Position numbers and translations under genes: made by a program | Assembly (NCBI RefSeq): GCF_000238595.1 | Contig: NZ_AGTS01000032.1 | Coordinates: 1-38,895 of the forward strand | Length of the DNA stretch: 38,895 bases | Direction: 5' to 3' | From: Acidovorax sp. NO-1 | Lineage (GTDB): Bacteria; Pseudomonadota; Gammaproteobacteria; Burkholderiales; Burkholderiaceae_C | Part shown: piece after piece, positions 1 through 8,457 of the stretch | Layout of the letters: each line of letters begins with the position of its first letter | Numbering within the stretch: the stretch's first letter is position 1 | The notes under the pieces: generated by a model | Seen by the model: the letters and a program-made list of their open reading frames with translations, nothing else | The model's database searches: none | Told to the model about the DNA's origin: nothing

Positions 1-165
1 GGGATGTCCTGCATAACTCCCTGCGGTCTGTGATAGCGCGGCCTCGGGCAGTCCGCTGCGTTGCTTTTCTTGCCAATAGCCCAGCTATTGGCTGCAAAAA
101 GACGCCTTGCGGCCTATCCCGATCCGCACTACCACCGACTCGCGAGGGTTATGCAGGACATCCCT
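1..165. mobile_element. MITE-like palindromic element, copy A
   Basis: Imperfect palindrome with terminal inverted repeats: GGGATGTCCTGCATAAC at the left edge answers GTTATGCAGGACATCCC at the right edge. The centre has a small hairpin, CCAATAGCCCAGCTATTGG. No coding capacity. Its reverse complement aligns with the element at 1532-1696 (shared GCGGATCGGGAT near one side, the central CAATAGC/GCTATTG hairpin, and a GAC-GCCCGAG-CCGC block). The two are therefore one family of about 165 bp. The left end coincides with the window edge and could extend by a base or so. A non-autonomous element mobilised in trans is an inference. Confidence 0.75.
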
Positions 166-207
166 AGCGCTTATTGGATAAGCGCGCGCAGCTATTCTTT
201 AAATAGC
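166..207 (+). repeat. 42-bp double-hairpin repeat, copy 1
   Basis: Two adjacent hairpins: GCGCTTA-TTGGA-TAAGCGC followed by GCTATT-CTTTA-AATAGC. It abuts the MITE-like element and lies just beyond the 3' end of the HEPN gene. The same 42-bp architecture recurs at 16137, 18930 (reverse), 23057 and 27286. Repeats of this style are common between genes in Comamonadaceae. Confidence 0.8.
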
Positions 208-222
208 AAATGACATCTGCTC

Positions 223-630
223 CTACCGCTGCATCGCATCCGCCACTGTCTGCGTGGCCGTGATCAGATCGGCGACCAGCCGGGCATCCACATCCAGCAG
301 CCCTTCATACTCGCCCAGGTTGCGAGTGTTGTGGCACTTGTCCAGCACCCGCCACACCTCGGGCCCCAAGCCCAGCGTGTGGGGCAACACCTGGAACACG
401 ATGTAGCGGTTGCCAGCGCGGTAGCCCTTGCGGCGCAGCGCGGCCAGACACAGCGCGTGCGCGGCGTTATAGGCCAGGTCAAACCGGCTTTCCAGCGCCA
501 GGCTGGTGTTGCGTGCGTCTGCCAAGCGCGCCAGGCCGGTGCGCAGCAACCCGGCCAACTCCGCTGCGTCTGGGGCCTCGGCTTTGAGCTGCTTGCCTGG
601 GCCGCTCAGGTTATCCAGTGGCTGGGACAT
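223..630 (-). CDS. HEPN-domain protein, probable toxin of a HEPN/MNT pair
   Basis: A 135-residue, mostly helical protein. It has the HEPN-like central stretch (FDLAYNAAHAL, then GYRAGNRYIVFQ) and a C-terminal CHNTRNLGEYEG motif in place of the classical R-x4-6-H ribonuclease signature. In the established HEPN/MNT toxin-antitoxin arrangement a HEPN protein is encoded beside a minimal nucleotidyltransferase that neutralises it, often by nucleotidylation. Here the ATG overlaps the upstream nucleotidyltransferase gene by 20 bp, indicating translational coupling in one operon. The lack of a clear RxxxxxH motif means RNase activity is not assured. Other HEPN proteins of this subgroup are annotated only as HEPN-domain or hypothetical proteins. 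Confidence 0.75.
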   Translation of the reverse strand: MSQPLDNLSGPGKQLKAEAPDAAELAGLLRTGLARLADARNTSLALESRFDLAYNAAHALCLAALRRKGYRAGNRYIVFQVLPHTLGLGPEVWRVLDKCHNTRNLGEYEGLLDVDARLVADLITATQTVADAMQR

Positions 631-1234
631 GCAACTGCTCCTGTTTGCCGATGAGCCACACCGTGGGCTGCTGTAGCACGCGGGTCACGAATGCATTGTC
701 TTGCTCGATGCGCTTGGCAATTTCTTGCGGCGTATACAGCGTGGGGTTGATGGTGCGGCCCAGCGTTTGCGTGGCGGCTTCCAGCGCGCCAAACAGCTCG
801 CCATAACCCAGGCTGGGGCTGACCACCATCAGGTCCACATCGCTGCGCGCCGTGTCCTGCTGGCGCGCCACCGAGCCATACACAAACGCCTGCTCGATCT
901 GCCCGGCCAGCGGTGCCAGGGCAGCGCGCAGCACATCGGCCACGCCCATGGTCTTGAGCACCAGGCCGCGGAGCTCGGCAAACACCGGCGCATCGGCATT
1001 GGCTTGGTAGTGCTTCTGGTTGCCCTGTTTGCTGACTGTCAGCAAGCCTGCTTCGGACAAGCCCGCCAGCTCGCGCTGCACCGCACCCGTACCCGACTGG
1101 GCCAGCGCAATCACTTCGTTTGCGTAAAAGCTGCGGTCGGGCGTGCTGAAGAGCACGGCCAACACGCGTTGGCGCACGCGGGGGAAGAGGGCGTCAGCCA
1201 GGCTGGTAGCGGTGGATGCAGGGGATTGATTCAT
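611..1234 (-). CDS. Winged-helix plus nucleotidyltransferase (MNT) protein, probable antitoxin and autoregulator
   Basis: 207 residues from the ATG at 1234. The first ~80 residues form a winged helix (LADALFPRVRQRVLAVLF, then NEVIALAQSGTGAVQRELAGL and a wing near KQGNQKHYQ). The second half is a pol-beta-type nucleotidyltransferase with the signature YGSVARQQDTARSDVDLMV around residues 120-138, which retains the GS and DxD catalytic elements. The fusion suggests a protein that both binds its own operator and modifies the HEPN partner encoded immediately downstream. In-frame starts also exist at 1240 (ATG) and 1261 (TTG). I prefer 1234 or 1240 because homologous winged-helix domains begin near LADALF, but no good ribosome binding site decides it. 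Two palindromic boxes lie directly upstream. Confidence 0.8.
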   Translation of the reverse strand: MNQSPASTATSLADALFPRVRQRVLAVLFSTPDRSFYANEVIALAQSGTGAVQRELAGLSEAGLLTVSKQGNQKHYQANADAPVFAELRGLVLKTMGVADVLRAALAPLAGQIEQAFVYGSVARQQDTARSDVDLMVVSPSLGYGELFGALEAATQTLGRTINPTLYTPQEIAKRIEQDNAFVTRVLQQPTVWLIGKQEQLHVPATG

Positions 1235-1268
1235 ACCCATAATGGGGTTAATGATACCCAATTTGGGT
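1235..1268. promoter_or_regulatory. Paired palindromic operator upstream of the wHTH-MNT gene
   Basis: Two near-identical inverted repeats, ACCCA-TAA-TGGGG at 1235-1247 and ACCCA-ATT-TGGGT at 1256-1268, start exactly 21 bp apart. They would lie on the same DNA face two helical turns from each other. They directly precede the start of a gene encoding a winged helix, so autorepression is the natural inference. Confidence 0.55.
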
Positions 1269-1297
1269 TTTCGAGGGGATTTGCTTGAGGCTCTCGC

Positions 1298-1372
1298 TCA
1301 GGAAATGTTGCCAATGGCCTCCACGATGTGCTTCAAGTAGTCCGCCACCCGCGGCGGTTGCACCCGGTTCAC
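1298..1372 (-). pseudogene. hepT: hepT remnant (5' end only)
   Basis: Reading the minus strand from a GTG that overlaps the mntA stop codon gives 24 residues resembling the N-terminus of HepT (DUF86): VNRVQPPRVADYLKHIVEAI, then GNIS and a stop. HepT proteins are normally over 100 residues and continue with the helices that carry the RNase motif. None of that is found downstream, where the wHTH-MNT operator begins within 30 bp. The gene has evidently been truncated by a rearrangement. The mntA-hepT overlap is the usual operon layout of this toxin-antitoxin family. Confidence 0.65.
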
Positions 1373-1824
1373 ACGGCCATCGCCTCGCGCAGCACCTGGT
1401 CTCGAAAGCTGGCGGGCAGGCTGTTGGGGGTGAGTACATCCACCTCCATGCCCAGCAGCTGCTTCAGTTCAAACCGGATCGCACCAATGTCCATCAGCGT
1501 GGTTTGCGCGGTGGGCTCTACCAACAGGTCAAGGGAACCTCTGCGCGAATCGAGCGGAAAGTGTGCGCTGCGGATCGGGATGGGGTGCTAGGCGCAAAGC
1601 ACAGCAATAGCCGTAGCTATTGCGAGCATTTGCAACGAAGCAGACCGCCCGAGACCGCAGATGCACACGGCGCGGTGATTCGTGCAGAGGTTCCCTGGGT
1701 CGCTGTCGGCCGTGTCGTCCCCATGCAGCGCCGAGCCAAACACTCGCACGCTGCTGACGCGGTGGCGCTGCGCAATCTCGCGGATTTGCGAGCGGTACAG
1801 GGAAAGGGCTTCGGAGGGGCGCAT
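1369..1824 (-). pseudogene. mntA: mntA nucleotidyltransferase antitoxin gene split by a MITE-like element
   Basis: The N-terminal part (1824 down to about 1697) encodes a MntA-like start with the motif VRVFGSALHGDDTADSD. The C-terminal part (about 1531 down to 1369) continues with LDLLVEPTAQTTLMDIGAI, a FELKQLLGMEVDVLTP stretch and FRDQVLREAMAV. Between them lies a 165-bp palindromic element that keeps the frame but brings in an amber stop (TAG near 1588). Removing it restores one frame of about 97 codons, the usual MntA length, with the catalytic DxD at the junction. The interruption falls exactly in the catalytic motif, so the product should be dead. The partner hepT is also truncated. Confidence 0.75.
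1532..1696. mobile_element. MITE-like palindromic element, copy B (inside mntA)
   Basis: 165-bp imperfect palindrome. AGGGAACCTCTGC at the left end is answered by GCAGAGGTTCCCT at the right end, with the inverted match extending over roughly 20 bp. The centre is GCAATAGCCGTAGCTATTGC. It is related to the reverse complement of copy A along its interior, while its terminal repeats have diverged (AGGGAnnnyCTGCA core). It sits in the mntA catalytic motif, which shows it inserted into a functional gene. Confidence 0.75.
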
Positions 1825-2045
1825 GGCTTGGAGTTTAGCGGCGCTGCATGTTTACATGCCAGATTGGCCGATGACGCTTGCGAAGATCGCAAAAGCAGCT
1901 CTACTAAAGCTCTGCGCCCGGCTCCGCAAGACCGGAGTGAAATAGGCAAAAGGCAAGACCTGGCTCCAATGCTCGCTCTAATAATAAATCCGGAACTGTG
2001 GGTCTGAGTGCTGCAGCGGGAAGGATCGAGAAATCAATTCGTCAA

Positions 2046-2432
2046 TCAAATAATTTCACTGAAAATGTTTTTAAGTTCGCTATTATTCATTTCAATAGCT
2101 CGCGGATTGTAATTGAGGGTGTTTACTCCGCCAGATGCTAGAATTGTTTTTGCTTTTCCTCTCAGATTTTCTGCAATGGAGGTTTGAGCCATAAACGGGT
2201 CAATTAAACCGAGAATTGCACCAATTAAAATTGCAATCCTTCCGGAAATTCTGTTTGAGTTGAATAGCAATTCATACTCGTTTGCGGTGAATTTAGTTGA
2301 AAATTGCTTATCGAGTTCGGGGTTGGATTCGGCGATTTTGTATAGTGCAGATTTAACTGTATTTTCATCGCTCTTGTTGAACCATGCAAGAATTCTTTGG
2401 CTCTCATTGTCGTCGTTATTCAGTCGATTCAT
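2046..2432 (-). CDS. Small protein of unknown function, last gene of the AT-rich nucleotide operon
   Basis: 128 residues. I do not recognise a family. The N-terminal half is polar and helical (NNDDNESQRILAWFNKSDEN). Residues ~62-80 are hydrophobic (ISGRIAILIGAILGLIDPF) and could be one membrane segment or a buried helix, and the C-terminus is Asn-rich. Its ATG overlaps the stop of the kinase gene by 4 bp (ATGA), so it is translationally coupled and belongs to the same operon. Codon use is AT-rich like its three upstream neighbours and unlike the flanking core genes. By position it could be an effector or accessory subunit, but nothing in the sequence establishes that. Confidence 0.7.
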   Translation of the reverse strand: MNRLNNDDNESQRILAWFNKSDENTVKSALYKIAESNPELDKQFSTKFTANEYELLFNSNRISGRIAILIGAILGLIDPFMAQTSIAENLRGKAKTILASGGVNTLNYNPRAIEMNNSELKNIFSEII

Positions 2433-3073
2433 GATTTAATCCTTTCGTCTTTTTTCATGATCTCTTTTATTGCACTGATGATTGTTGAAAATACATCTTC
2501 CTTTGGTGAGGATGCGTTTATTTTAATCGACCTAGCTGGATAATTTGATAGGTATCTCTTATAGTTAAGTGCTGCTTGGTTGAGTTTTTCTTCTCGTTCG
2601 TATGAATCTATAGTATTTCTTCTGGATATTCTATCTAAAGAATTTTCCACATCATTGTCGAGATATATGAGAAGATCAGGCAAGGGAAACTCGGAATTTA
2701 GAAGTTCTACAAAATCCCAGTCCGCTTCGCTTGCGCAGTGGTAAGCAAAAGATGAAGGTATATATCTTGTACATATAACAGATATGCCTCTGTTCAATGT
2801 AGGAATAATCCCTTCTTTGTCATTGTAGAGATGATCATGCCTATCTGCCGCAAACATAAGAGCCATTTGCCTGTCAAATAGCTTTGGATCATCCTGAAAT
2901 GATACTCTGCGCTTCAACGCGAGGCGAATAGTAGAGCCTATTAGTCCGGTGGAAGGTTCCGCTGTATTTTCTACAGGCAGAGCAAGTTCCCGGAAGTAAC
3001 TTTCCAGAAGGTGTGCCTGCGTTGTTGTGCCGGACCCGTCTAGGCCTTCCAATACAATAAAAATTGGCTTCAT
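2429..3073 (-). CDS. Thymidylate-kinase-like nucleoside monophosphate kinase
   Basis: 214 residues, the normal length for dTMP kinase. Visible motifs are the P-loop region FIVLEGLDGSGTTTQ (residues 5-19), the LMFAADRHDHL motif of the base- and phosphate-binding helix, the ICTRYIPSSFAYHCA motif and an Arg-rich lid near RISRRNTIDSYERE. The enzyme would phosphorylate dTMP, or a related nucleotide, to the diphosphate with ATP. The Walker A lysine is replaced by Thr (GSGTTT), a variant I believe occurs in other TMP kinases. It starts 3 bp after the flavoprotein gene and overlaps the next gene by 4 bp. A core tmk would be expected elsewhere in the genome and in high-GC codon use. This AT-rich copy inside an operon with a dCTP-deaminase-like protein looks accessory. 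Confidence 0.85.
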   Translation of the reverse strand: MKPIFIVLEGLDGSGTTTQAHLLESYFRELALPVENTAEPSTGLIGSTIRLALKRRVSFQDDPKLFDRQMALMFAADRHDHLYNDKEGIIPTLNRGISVICTRYIPSSFAYHCASEADWDFVELLNSEFPLPDLLIYLDNDVENSLDRISRRNTIDSYEREEKLNQAALNYKRYLSNYPARSIKINASSPKEDVFSTIISAIKEIMKKDERIKS

Positions 3074-3076
3074 GTC

Positions 3077-4042
3077 TTATTTATTCCATTTTCCGCAGGA
3101 TAGACTATCTTCGTTTCTGGAGAAGTAATGACATTTCATCTTATTTTGGCATCCATCACTCCGATTCCCTAGAAAATTCGGATTGGCTATCAAATCTCTG
3201 CAGATGCCAATATTTATATTTTCGGGAAGAACTCTGGATCGTGCGTTGTTACTTCGAAATTTACCAGAGGCTATAAAATTTCGATTTGGGTGCCTTTTTG
3301 CAGTGTCAATATTGGTCTCCCAGCGGGCATCTAAGATTTCGGCCAAAGTTGGGTAGATCAGCCTTTTTTCGATGTTATAGAGACCTTGCGATAAGTCGAC
3401 ATAGTCGCAGGGGGTGTCCATTAACTCGGCAAGCCTAGTGTCATTTGAATCAATTTGCGCCACTCCAATTTTTGTGGATAGCCGAATTGAGGATTCAATA
3501 TTGTTGGCTTTTAAGTATTCGACCCATCTGCAAAACTCTTCTAGAGCGAGTTCATAGTTCGAGGAAAAAAATGGATCGAGCAACAAGTTAAATAAGTAAC
3601 CATGCGCTGCGTGAAGTTGGATGTGCTTGAAACCTGCCTCTATCGATAGTTCGGATGCGCTTCGAAGGTCCGAAAAAAGATCTTTGATATTGTTGTTGTT
3701 GATTTTTTTTGCTACCAAAAGATACTCGTCGAGTTTATTTTCTGGACTTTTGTTTTTAAATTCTTTTATTCCTTGATATTCTGTCCAAGTTGAGCTTAAT
3801 TGTATGCCAGCAATTGCTCCGGAGTTTTGAATTTCGTTAGCTAGTGTCTTCCATTCCGGTGCGCGGCTAATTCTTGCGCAGACACTATTCGTTCCGTGCC
3901 CCCGAGGTGTTAGGACATTTCCCACAATGGTGCAGTATAGCCCATTCCCGCTTCGATCTGCGTGGAATTTTATATGCTGCGCAGTCGGAGTTTCATCCCT
4001 TACATAGCCGGTATTTACTCCTAAGAAAAAGATGCGTCCCAT
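3077..4042 (-). CDS. Old-yellow-enzyme-like NADH:flavin oxidoreductase
   Basis: 321 residues from the ATG at 4042, which lies 7 bp after the preceding gene; a TTG at 4081 is an alternative. The fold is recognisable from the FMN TIM-barrel motifs: TPTAQHIKFHADRSGNG, then IVGNVLTPRGHGT, the substrate-binding HIQLHAAHGYLFNLLLDPFF, and a late FIASGKFRSNNAR followed by CRDLIANPNFLG, where family members have the phosphate-binding loop. The C-terminus has scattered cysteines (CQNKMKC, then LSCGKW), reminiscent of the iron-sulfur linker of 2,4-dienoyl-CoA reductase-type members, but the protein ends there, without the C-terminal pyridine-nucleotide domain. Substrate is unknown. Its place between a dCTP-deaminase-like protein and a TMP kinase is unusual for this family. 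Confidence 0.8.
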   Translation of the reverse strand: MGRIFFLGVNTGYVRDETPTAQHIKFHADRSGNGLYCTIVGNVLTPRGHGTNSVCARISRAPEWKTLANEIQNSGAIAGIQLSSTWTEYQGIKEFKNKSPENKLDEYLLVAKKINNNNIKDLFSDLRSASELSIEAGFKHIQLHAAHGYLFNLLLDPFFSSNYELALEEFCRWVEYLKANNIESSIRLSTKIGVAQIDSNDTRLAELMDTPCDYVDLSQGLYNIEKRLIYPTLAEILDARWETNIDTAKRHPNRNFIASGKFRSNNARSRVLPENINIGICRDLIANPNFLGNRSDGCQNKMKCHYFSRNEDSLSCGKWNK

Positions 4043-4049
4043 CGCTTTG

Positions 4050-4826
4050 CTATAACTTAGAGCGAGAATTTGCAATTGCAATCCATCCCGTAATAACGCT
4101 TGAGATAAGATTTATTGCAATGTTAGAAATTACTTCAATGTTGTTATTCTTTGCGATGTTGTAAAAAAGAAGAGCATTTAATAAAAATGCGACTGCAATC
4201 GCGGCTAGAATTTTTGTATTCTGTGCTCTTATATTTTTCAGTGCCAATGTGATATGCATTGGTAGAATTGCCGTTGCCTCCGCTTCTTCTGTTTTTACTC
4301 TCTTGTCATTTTTTACCTCGGCATGCATCTTTTGCAAATCGGTTCTAATCGGCCATAGTCGGGTTTGATATCCATGTTGGCCTGTATATGCAACGGTGGA
4401 GTTGGAGGACAACTGCGTAAAGTGGATTTTTGCTACAGATTGCTCTGTATCGAGAACAATATATTTCTCGCTAGTGTTTGTGGTAACTAGGCCGAGCTGA
4501 CCAGTAAAGCCAGGATCGGCGTACGTGCTGACGGGTGAAAGGCCGATACTGAATAAACTCCCTTTGCTAATTATGTGCGCCGTCAGGTCGCTTGGGATTT
4601 TTAGTGATTCTTCGGTAATGATCACTATTGTGTGTTTAGGCTTTATGATTATCTTGTTGCCATATGGCTTGGCATCAATTTTTACTCCGCCTTCTGTTAA
4701 GTCGTAATATGTTGAGCTACATCTAAGTTCATATGATGCCCCCCCCAGTCCGCTTTGATGGAAGGGGGTAATCAAACCTTGATTCCTTGATCGCGAGCGT
4801 ATTTCTGTGTTTGATAGTATCGTCAT
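4050..4826 (-). CDS. Membrane-anchored dCTP deaminase/dUTPase-fold protein, probably catalytically inactive
   Basis: 258 residues. Residues ~1-165 match the dCTP deaminase/dUTPase fold: GASYELRCSSTYYDL near the N-terminus, then SKGSLFSIGLSPVSTYADPGFTGQLGLVTTN where Dcd has its SSLAR helix and DPG-(W/F) loop, and YTGQHGYQTRLWP as the C-terminal nucleotide-covering motif. Aligned by eye to E. coli Dcd, the catalytic Glu (in IVLEFYN) is Val here and the Arg of SSLAR is Ser. Binding without deamination is therefore likely. Residues ~205-255 carry two hydrophobic segments (ILAAIAVAFLLNALLFY, then NIAINLISSVITGWIAIA) separated by a short polar linker, so the domain is tethered to the membrane. It is the first gene of the AT-rich operon, transcribed from near the 3' end of glnS. 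Confidence 0.8.
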   Translation of the reverse strand: MTILSNTEIRSRSRNQGLITPFHQSGLGGASYELRCSSTYYDLTEGGVKIDAKPYGNKIIIKPKHTIVIITEESLKIPSDLTAHIISKGSLFSIGLSPVSTYADPGFTGQLGLVTTNTSEKYIVLDTEQSVAKIHFTQLSSNSTVAYTGQHGYQTRLWPIRTDLQKMHAEVKNDKRVKTEEAEATAILPMHITLALKNIRAQNTKILAAIAVAFLLNALLFYNIAKNNNIEVISNIAINLISSVITGWIAIANSRSKL

Positions 4827-4861
4827 CAGGCATTGGTAGTTAAAGGGTGGCTGTCGCCGAA

Positions 4862-6696
<1,835 letters not shown>

Positions 6697-6870
6697 TGGC
6701 CCATTTTAGGGCGCGGTTCCGTGAAGCTTTACGCACGGAAACAAGCTTGTATACGTCCAGACACAACGTAAAGAGACTTTTGTGCCATCCTTTTGGCTAG
6801 CTGGTGCGTTATGCACCGGTGAGGTAAGTCCGTTTGGCTGGCTGCCCTCGTTCCAACAGGAGATTTTTCC

Positions 6871-7230
6871 ATGACTCAAACCCGTTCTATCTATGCCCTG
6901 GCCGCGTCGGCTGGCGTGGCGCTGGCATTGCTGGCCGGTGCGGGCGCAGCCCAGGCCCGTGACGTCAACTGGTCCGTTGGCATTGGCGTGCCCGGCGTGG
7001 TGGTGGGGGCCAGCAATGGTGGCTATTACGCACCTGCCCCGGTGTATGTGGCTCCCCGCCCCATCTACCATGCGCCCCCGCCGCCCGTGTATTACGCGCC
7101 TCCCCGCCCGGTGTACTACGCACCCCCTGCGTATTACGCGCCACCTGCCGTTTATTACGGCGGATACGGGCATCGGGGCCATGGCCACCGCCACCACGGC
7201 CGTGGGCATGACCGCCACGGTCACCGCTGA
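6871..7230 (+). CDS. Secreted PXPV-repeat, Tyr/Pro-rich, His-tailed protein
   Basis: 119 residues with a clear Sec signal peptide (SIYALAASAGVALALLAGAG, cleavage near AQA-RD). The mature part opens with a short hydrophobic VGIGVPGVVVGA stretch, followed by repeated Y-x-A-P-x-P-V-Y units of the PXPV type and ending in a Gly/His/Arg-rich tail (GHRGHGHRHHGRGHDRHGHR). PXPV-repeat proteins are frequent in Burkholderiales and have no established function. The His-rich tail could bind metal, which is inference only. A ribosome binding site (CAGGAG) lies upstream, and a strong terminator follows at 7319. It is monocistronic and divergent from glnS. Confidence 0.85.
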   Translation: MTQTRSIYALAASAGVALALLAGAGAAQARDVNWSVGIGVPGVVVGASNGGYYAPAPVYVAPRPIYHAPPPPVYYAPPRPVYYAPPAYYAPPAVYYGGYGHRGHGHRHHGRGHDRHGHR

Positions 7231-7318
7231 TCGGCGGCTGACCGCCCCGGTTTTGTAACGAACCTCTTGGGCGCAAAGTCGCGCTCTCAGGCAGCTTCCT
7301 GCGAGGGCTGCCTTTTAC

Positions 7319-7345
7319 AGCGGCCCTTCGGGGCCGCTTTTCTTT
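7319..7345 (+). terminator. Rho-independent terminator after the PXPV gene
   Basis: AGCGGCCC-TTCG-GGGCCGCT stem with a UUCG tetraloop, followed by TTTCTTT. Confidence 0.85.
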
Positions 7346-7431
7346 GGCCGGGCGGTGCATGCAGCGCCGCATAATCGCGCACTCTGGCCTGTCTGTCAGC
7401 GTGACAGGCGCAACGCCTTCCGGAGTGCCGC

Positions 7432-7905
7432 ATGTCCGTCAAGAAAACCGTTTTTGTCCTGAATGGCCCCAACCTGAACCTGCTGGGCACGCGCGAGCCC
7501 GCCGTCTATGGCGCGGCCACGCTGGCCGATGTGGAAAAGCTGTGCGCGGACGCGTGCGAACGCCACGGTTTTGCGTTGCGCTTTCACCAGAGCAACCATG
7601 AAGGCGTGCTGGTGGACTGGATTCACGAGGCGGGCCGCCTGCACGCTGCGGGCGAGCTGGCAGGCGTGGTCATCAACGCCGGGGCGTACACCCACACCAG
7701 CATTGCGTTGCACGACGCCATCAAGGGCACGGGCGTCACGCTGATCGAGCTGCACATCAGCAACGTGCATGCCCGCGAGGCTTTCCGCCACCATTCGTAC
7801 ATGGCGGCAGCCGCCAAGGCCGTGATGTGCGGTTTTGGCGTGCTGGGCTATGGCCTGGCCATTGACGGGCTGGCGCAGCTGCTGGCGCAGCAGCCCGCGG
7901 CCTGA
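7432..7905 (+). CDS. aroQ: Type II 3-dehydroquinate dehydratase
   Basis: 157 residues, normal length for the dodecameric type II enzyme that dehydrates 3-dehydroquinate to 3-dehydroshikimate in the shikimate pathway. Motifs are [17 protein letters not shown] (catalytic Tyr at its end), [23 protein letters not shown] and the catalytic-His motif [17 protein letters not shown]. The common NPGAYTHTS motif reads NAGAYTHTS here. GGAG at about 7422 precedes the ATG. It is followed at 26 bp by arfB in the same direction. Confidence 0.95.
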   Translation: MSVKKTVFVLNGPNLNLLGTREPAVYGAATLADVEKLCADACERHGFALRFHQSNHEGVLVDWIHEAGRLHAAGELAGVVINAGAYTHTSIALHDAIKGTGVTLIELHISNVHAREAFRHHSYMAAAAKAVMCGFGVLGYGLAIDGLAQLLAQQPAA

Positions 7906-7930
7906 TACGGCGGGCAAGGCGGCAGTACCC

Positions 7931-8347
7931 ATGGCGCCACCGCCGCCCCTGCAGGTGCCTGAGGACGAGGTGGAAATCACCGCCATGCGCGCCCAGGGCG
8001 CGGGTGGGCAAAACGTCAACAAGGTATCGAGCGCCGTGCACCTGCGCTTTGACGTGGCGGCTTCGTCGCTGCCGGACGATGTCAAAGAGCGCCTGCTGGC
8101 CCTGCGCGACAGCCGCATCACGCAAGAGGGCGTGGTGGTGATCAAGGCCCAGCAGTACCGCAGCCAGGAACAAAACCGCACCGACGCCCTTGTGCGCCTG
8201 AACGCCTTGGTCAACACCGTGGCGGTGCCGCCGCGCGTGCGGCGTGCCACCAAGCCCACGTATGGATCGAAACAGCGGCGCCTGGAGGGCAAGACCCAGC
8301 GTAGTGAGACCAAGGCGCTGCGCGGCCGGGTGCGCGACGCGGGCTGA
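7931..8347 (+). CDS. arfB: Alternative ribosome-rescue hydrolase ArfB (YaeJ)
   Basis: 138 residues. The release-factor catalytic GGQ sits in RAQGAGGQNVNKVSS near residue 27, and the C-terminal tail is strongly basic (KPTYGSKQRRLEGKTQRSETKALRGRVRDAG), which in ArfB enters the empty mRNA channel of stalled ribosomes. The protein hydrolyses peptidyl-tRNA on non-stop complexes. The ATG at 7931 gives a protein of family length; longer in-frame readings only extend back into aroQ. Confidence 0.92.
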   Translation: MAPPPPLQVPEDEVEITAMRAQGAGGQNVNKVSSAVHLRFDVAASSLPDDVKERLLALRDSRITQEGVVVIKAQQYRSQEQNRTDALVRLNALVNTVAVPPRVRRATKPTYGSKQRRLEGKTQRSETKALRGRVRDAG

Positions 8348-8457
8348 GCCAGCGGCCCATTCATTCGCACCATGGCCGGAACAATGCGTCTTCCCTGGGG
8401 GGCTTGGTCTGGTGTGCGTTCGGTTCTACAGTCATGGCAGCCCTTGTTGGAGTTGCC

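Noticed and set aside
1682..1945. Plus-strand open frame opposite mntA
   Set aside because: It shadows the nucleotidyltransferase remnant and has no homology I can recognise.
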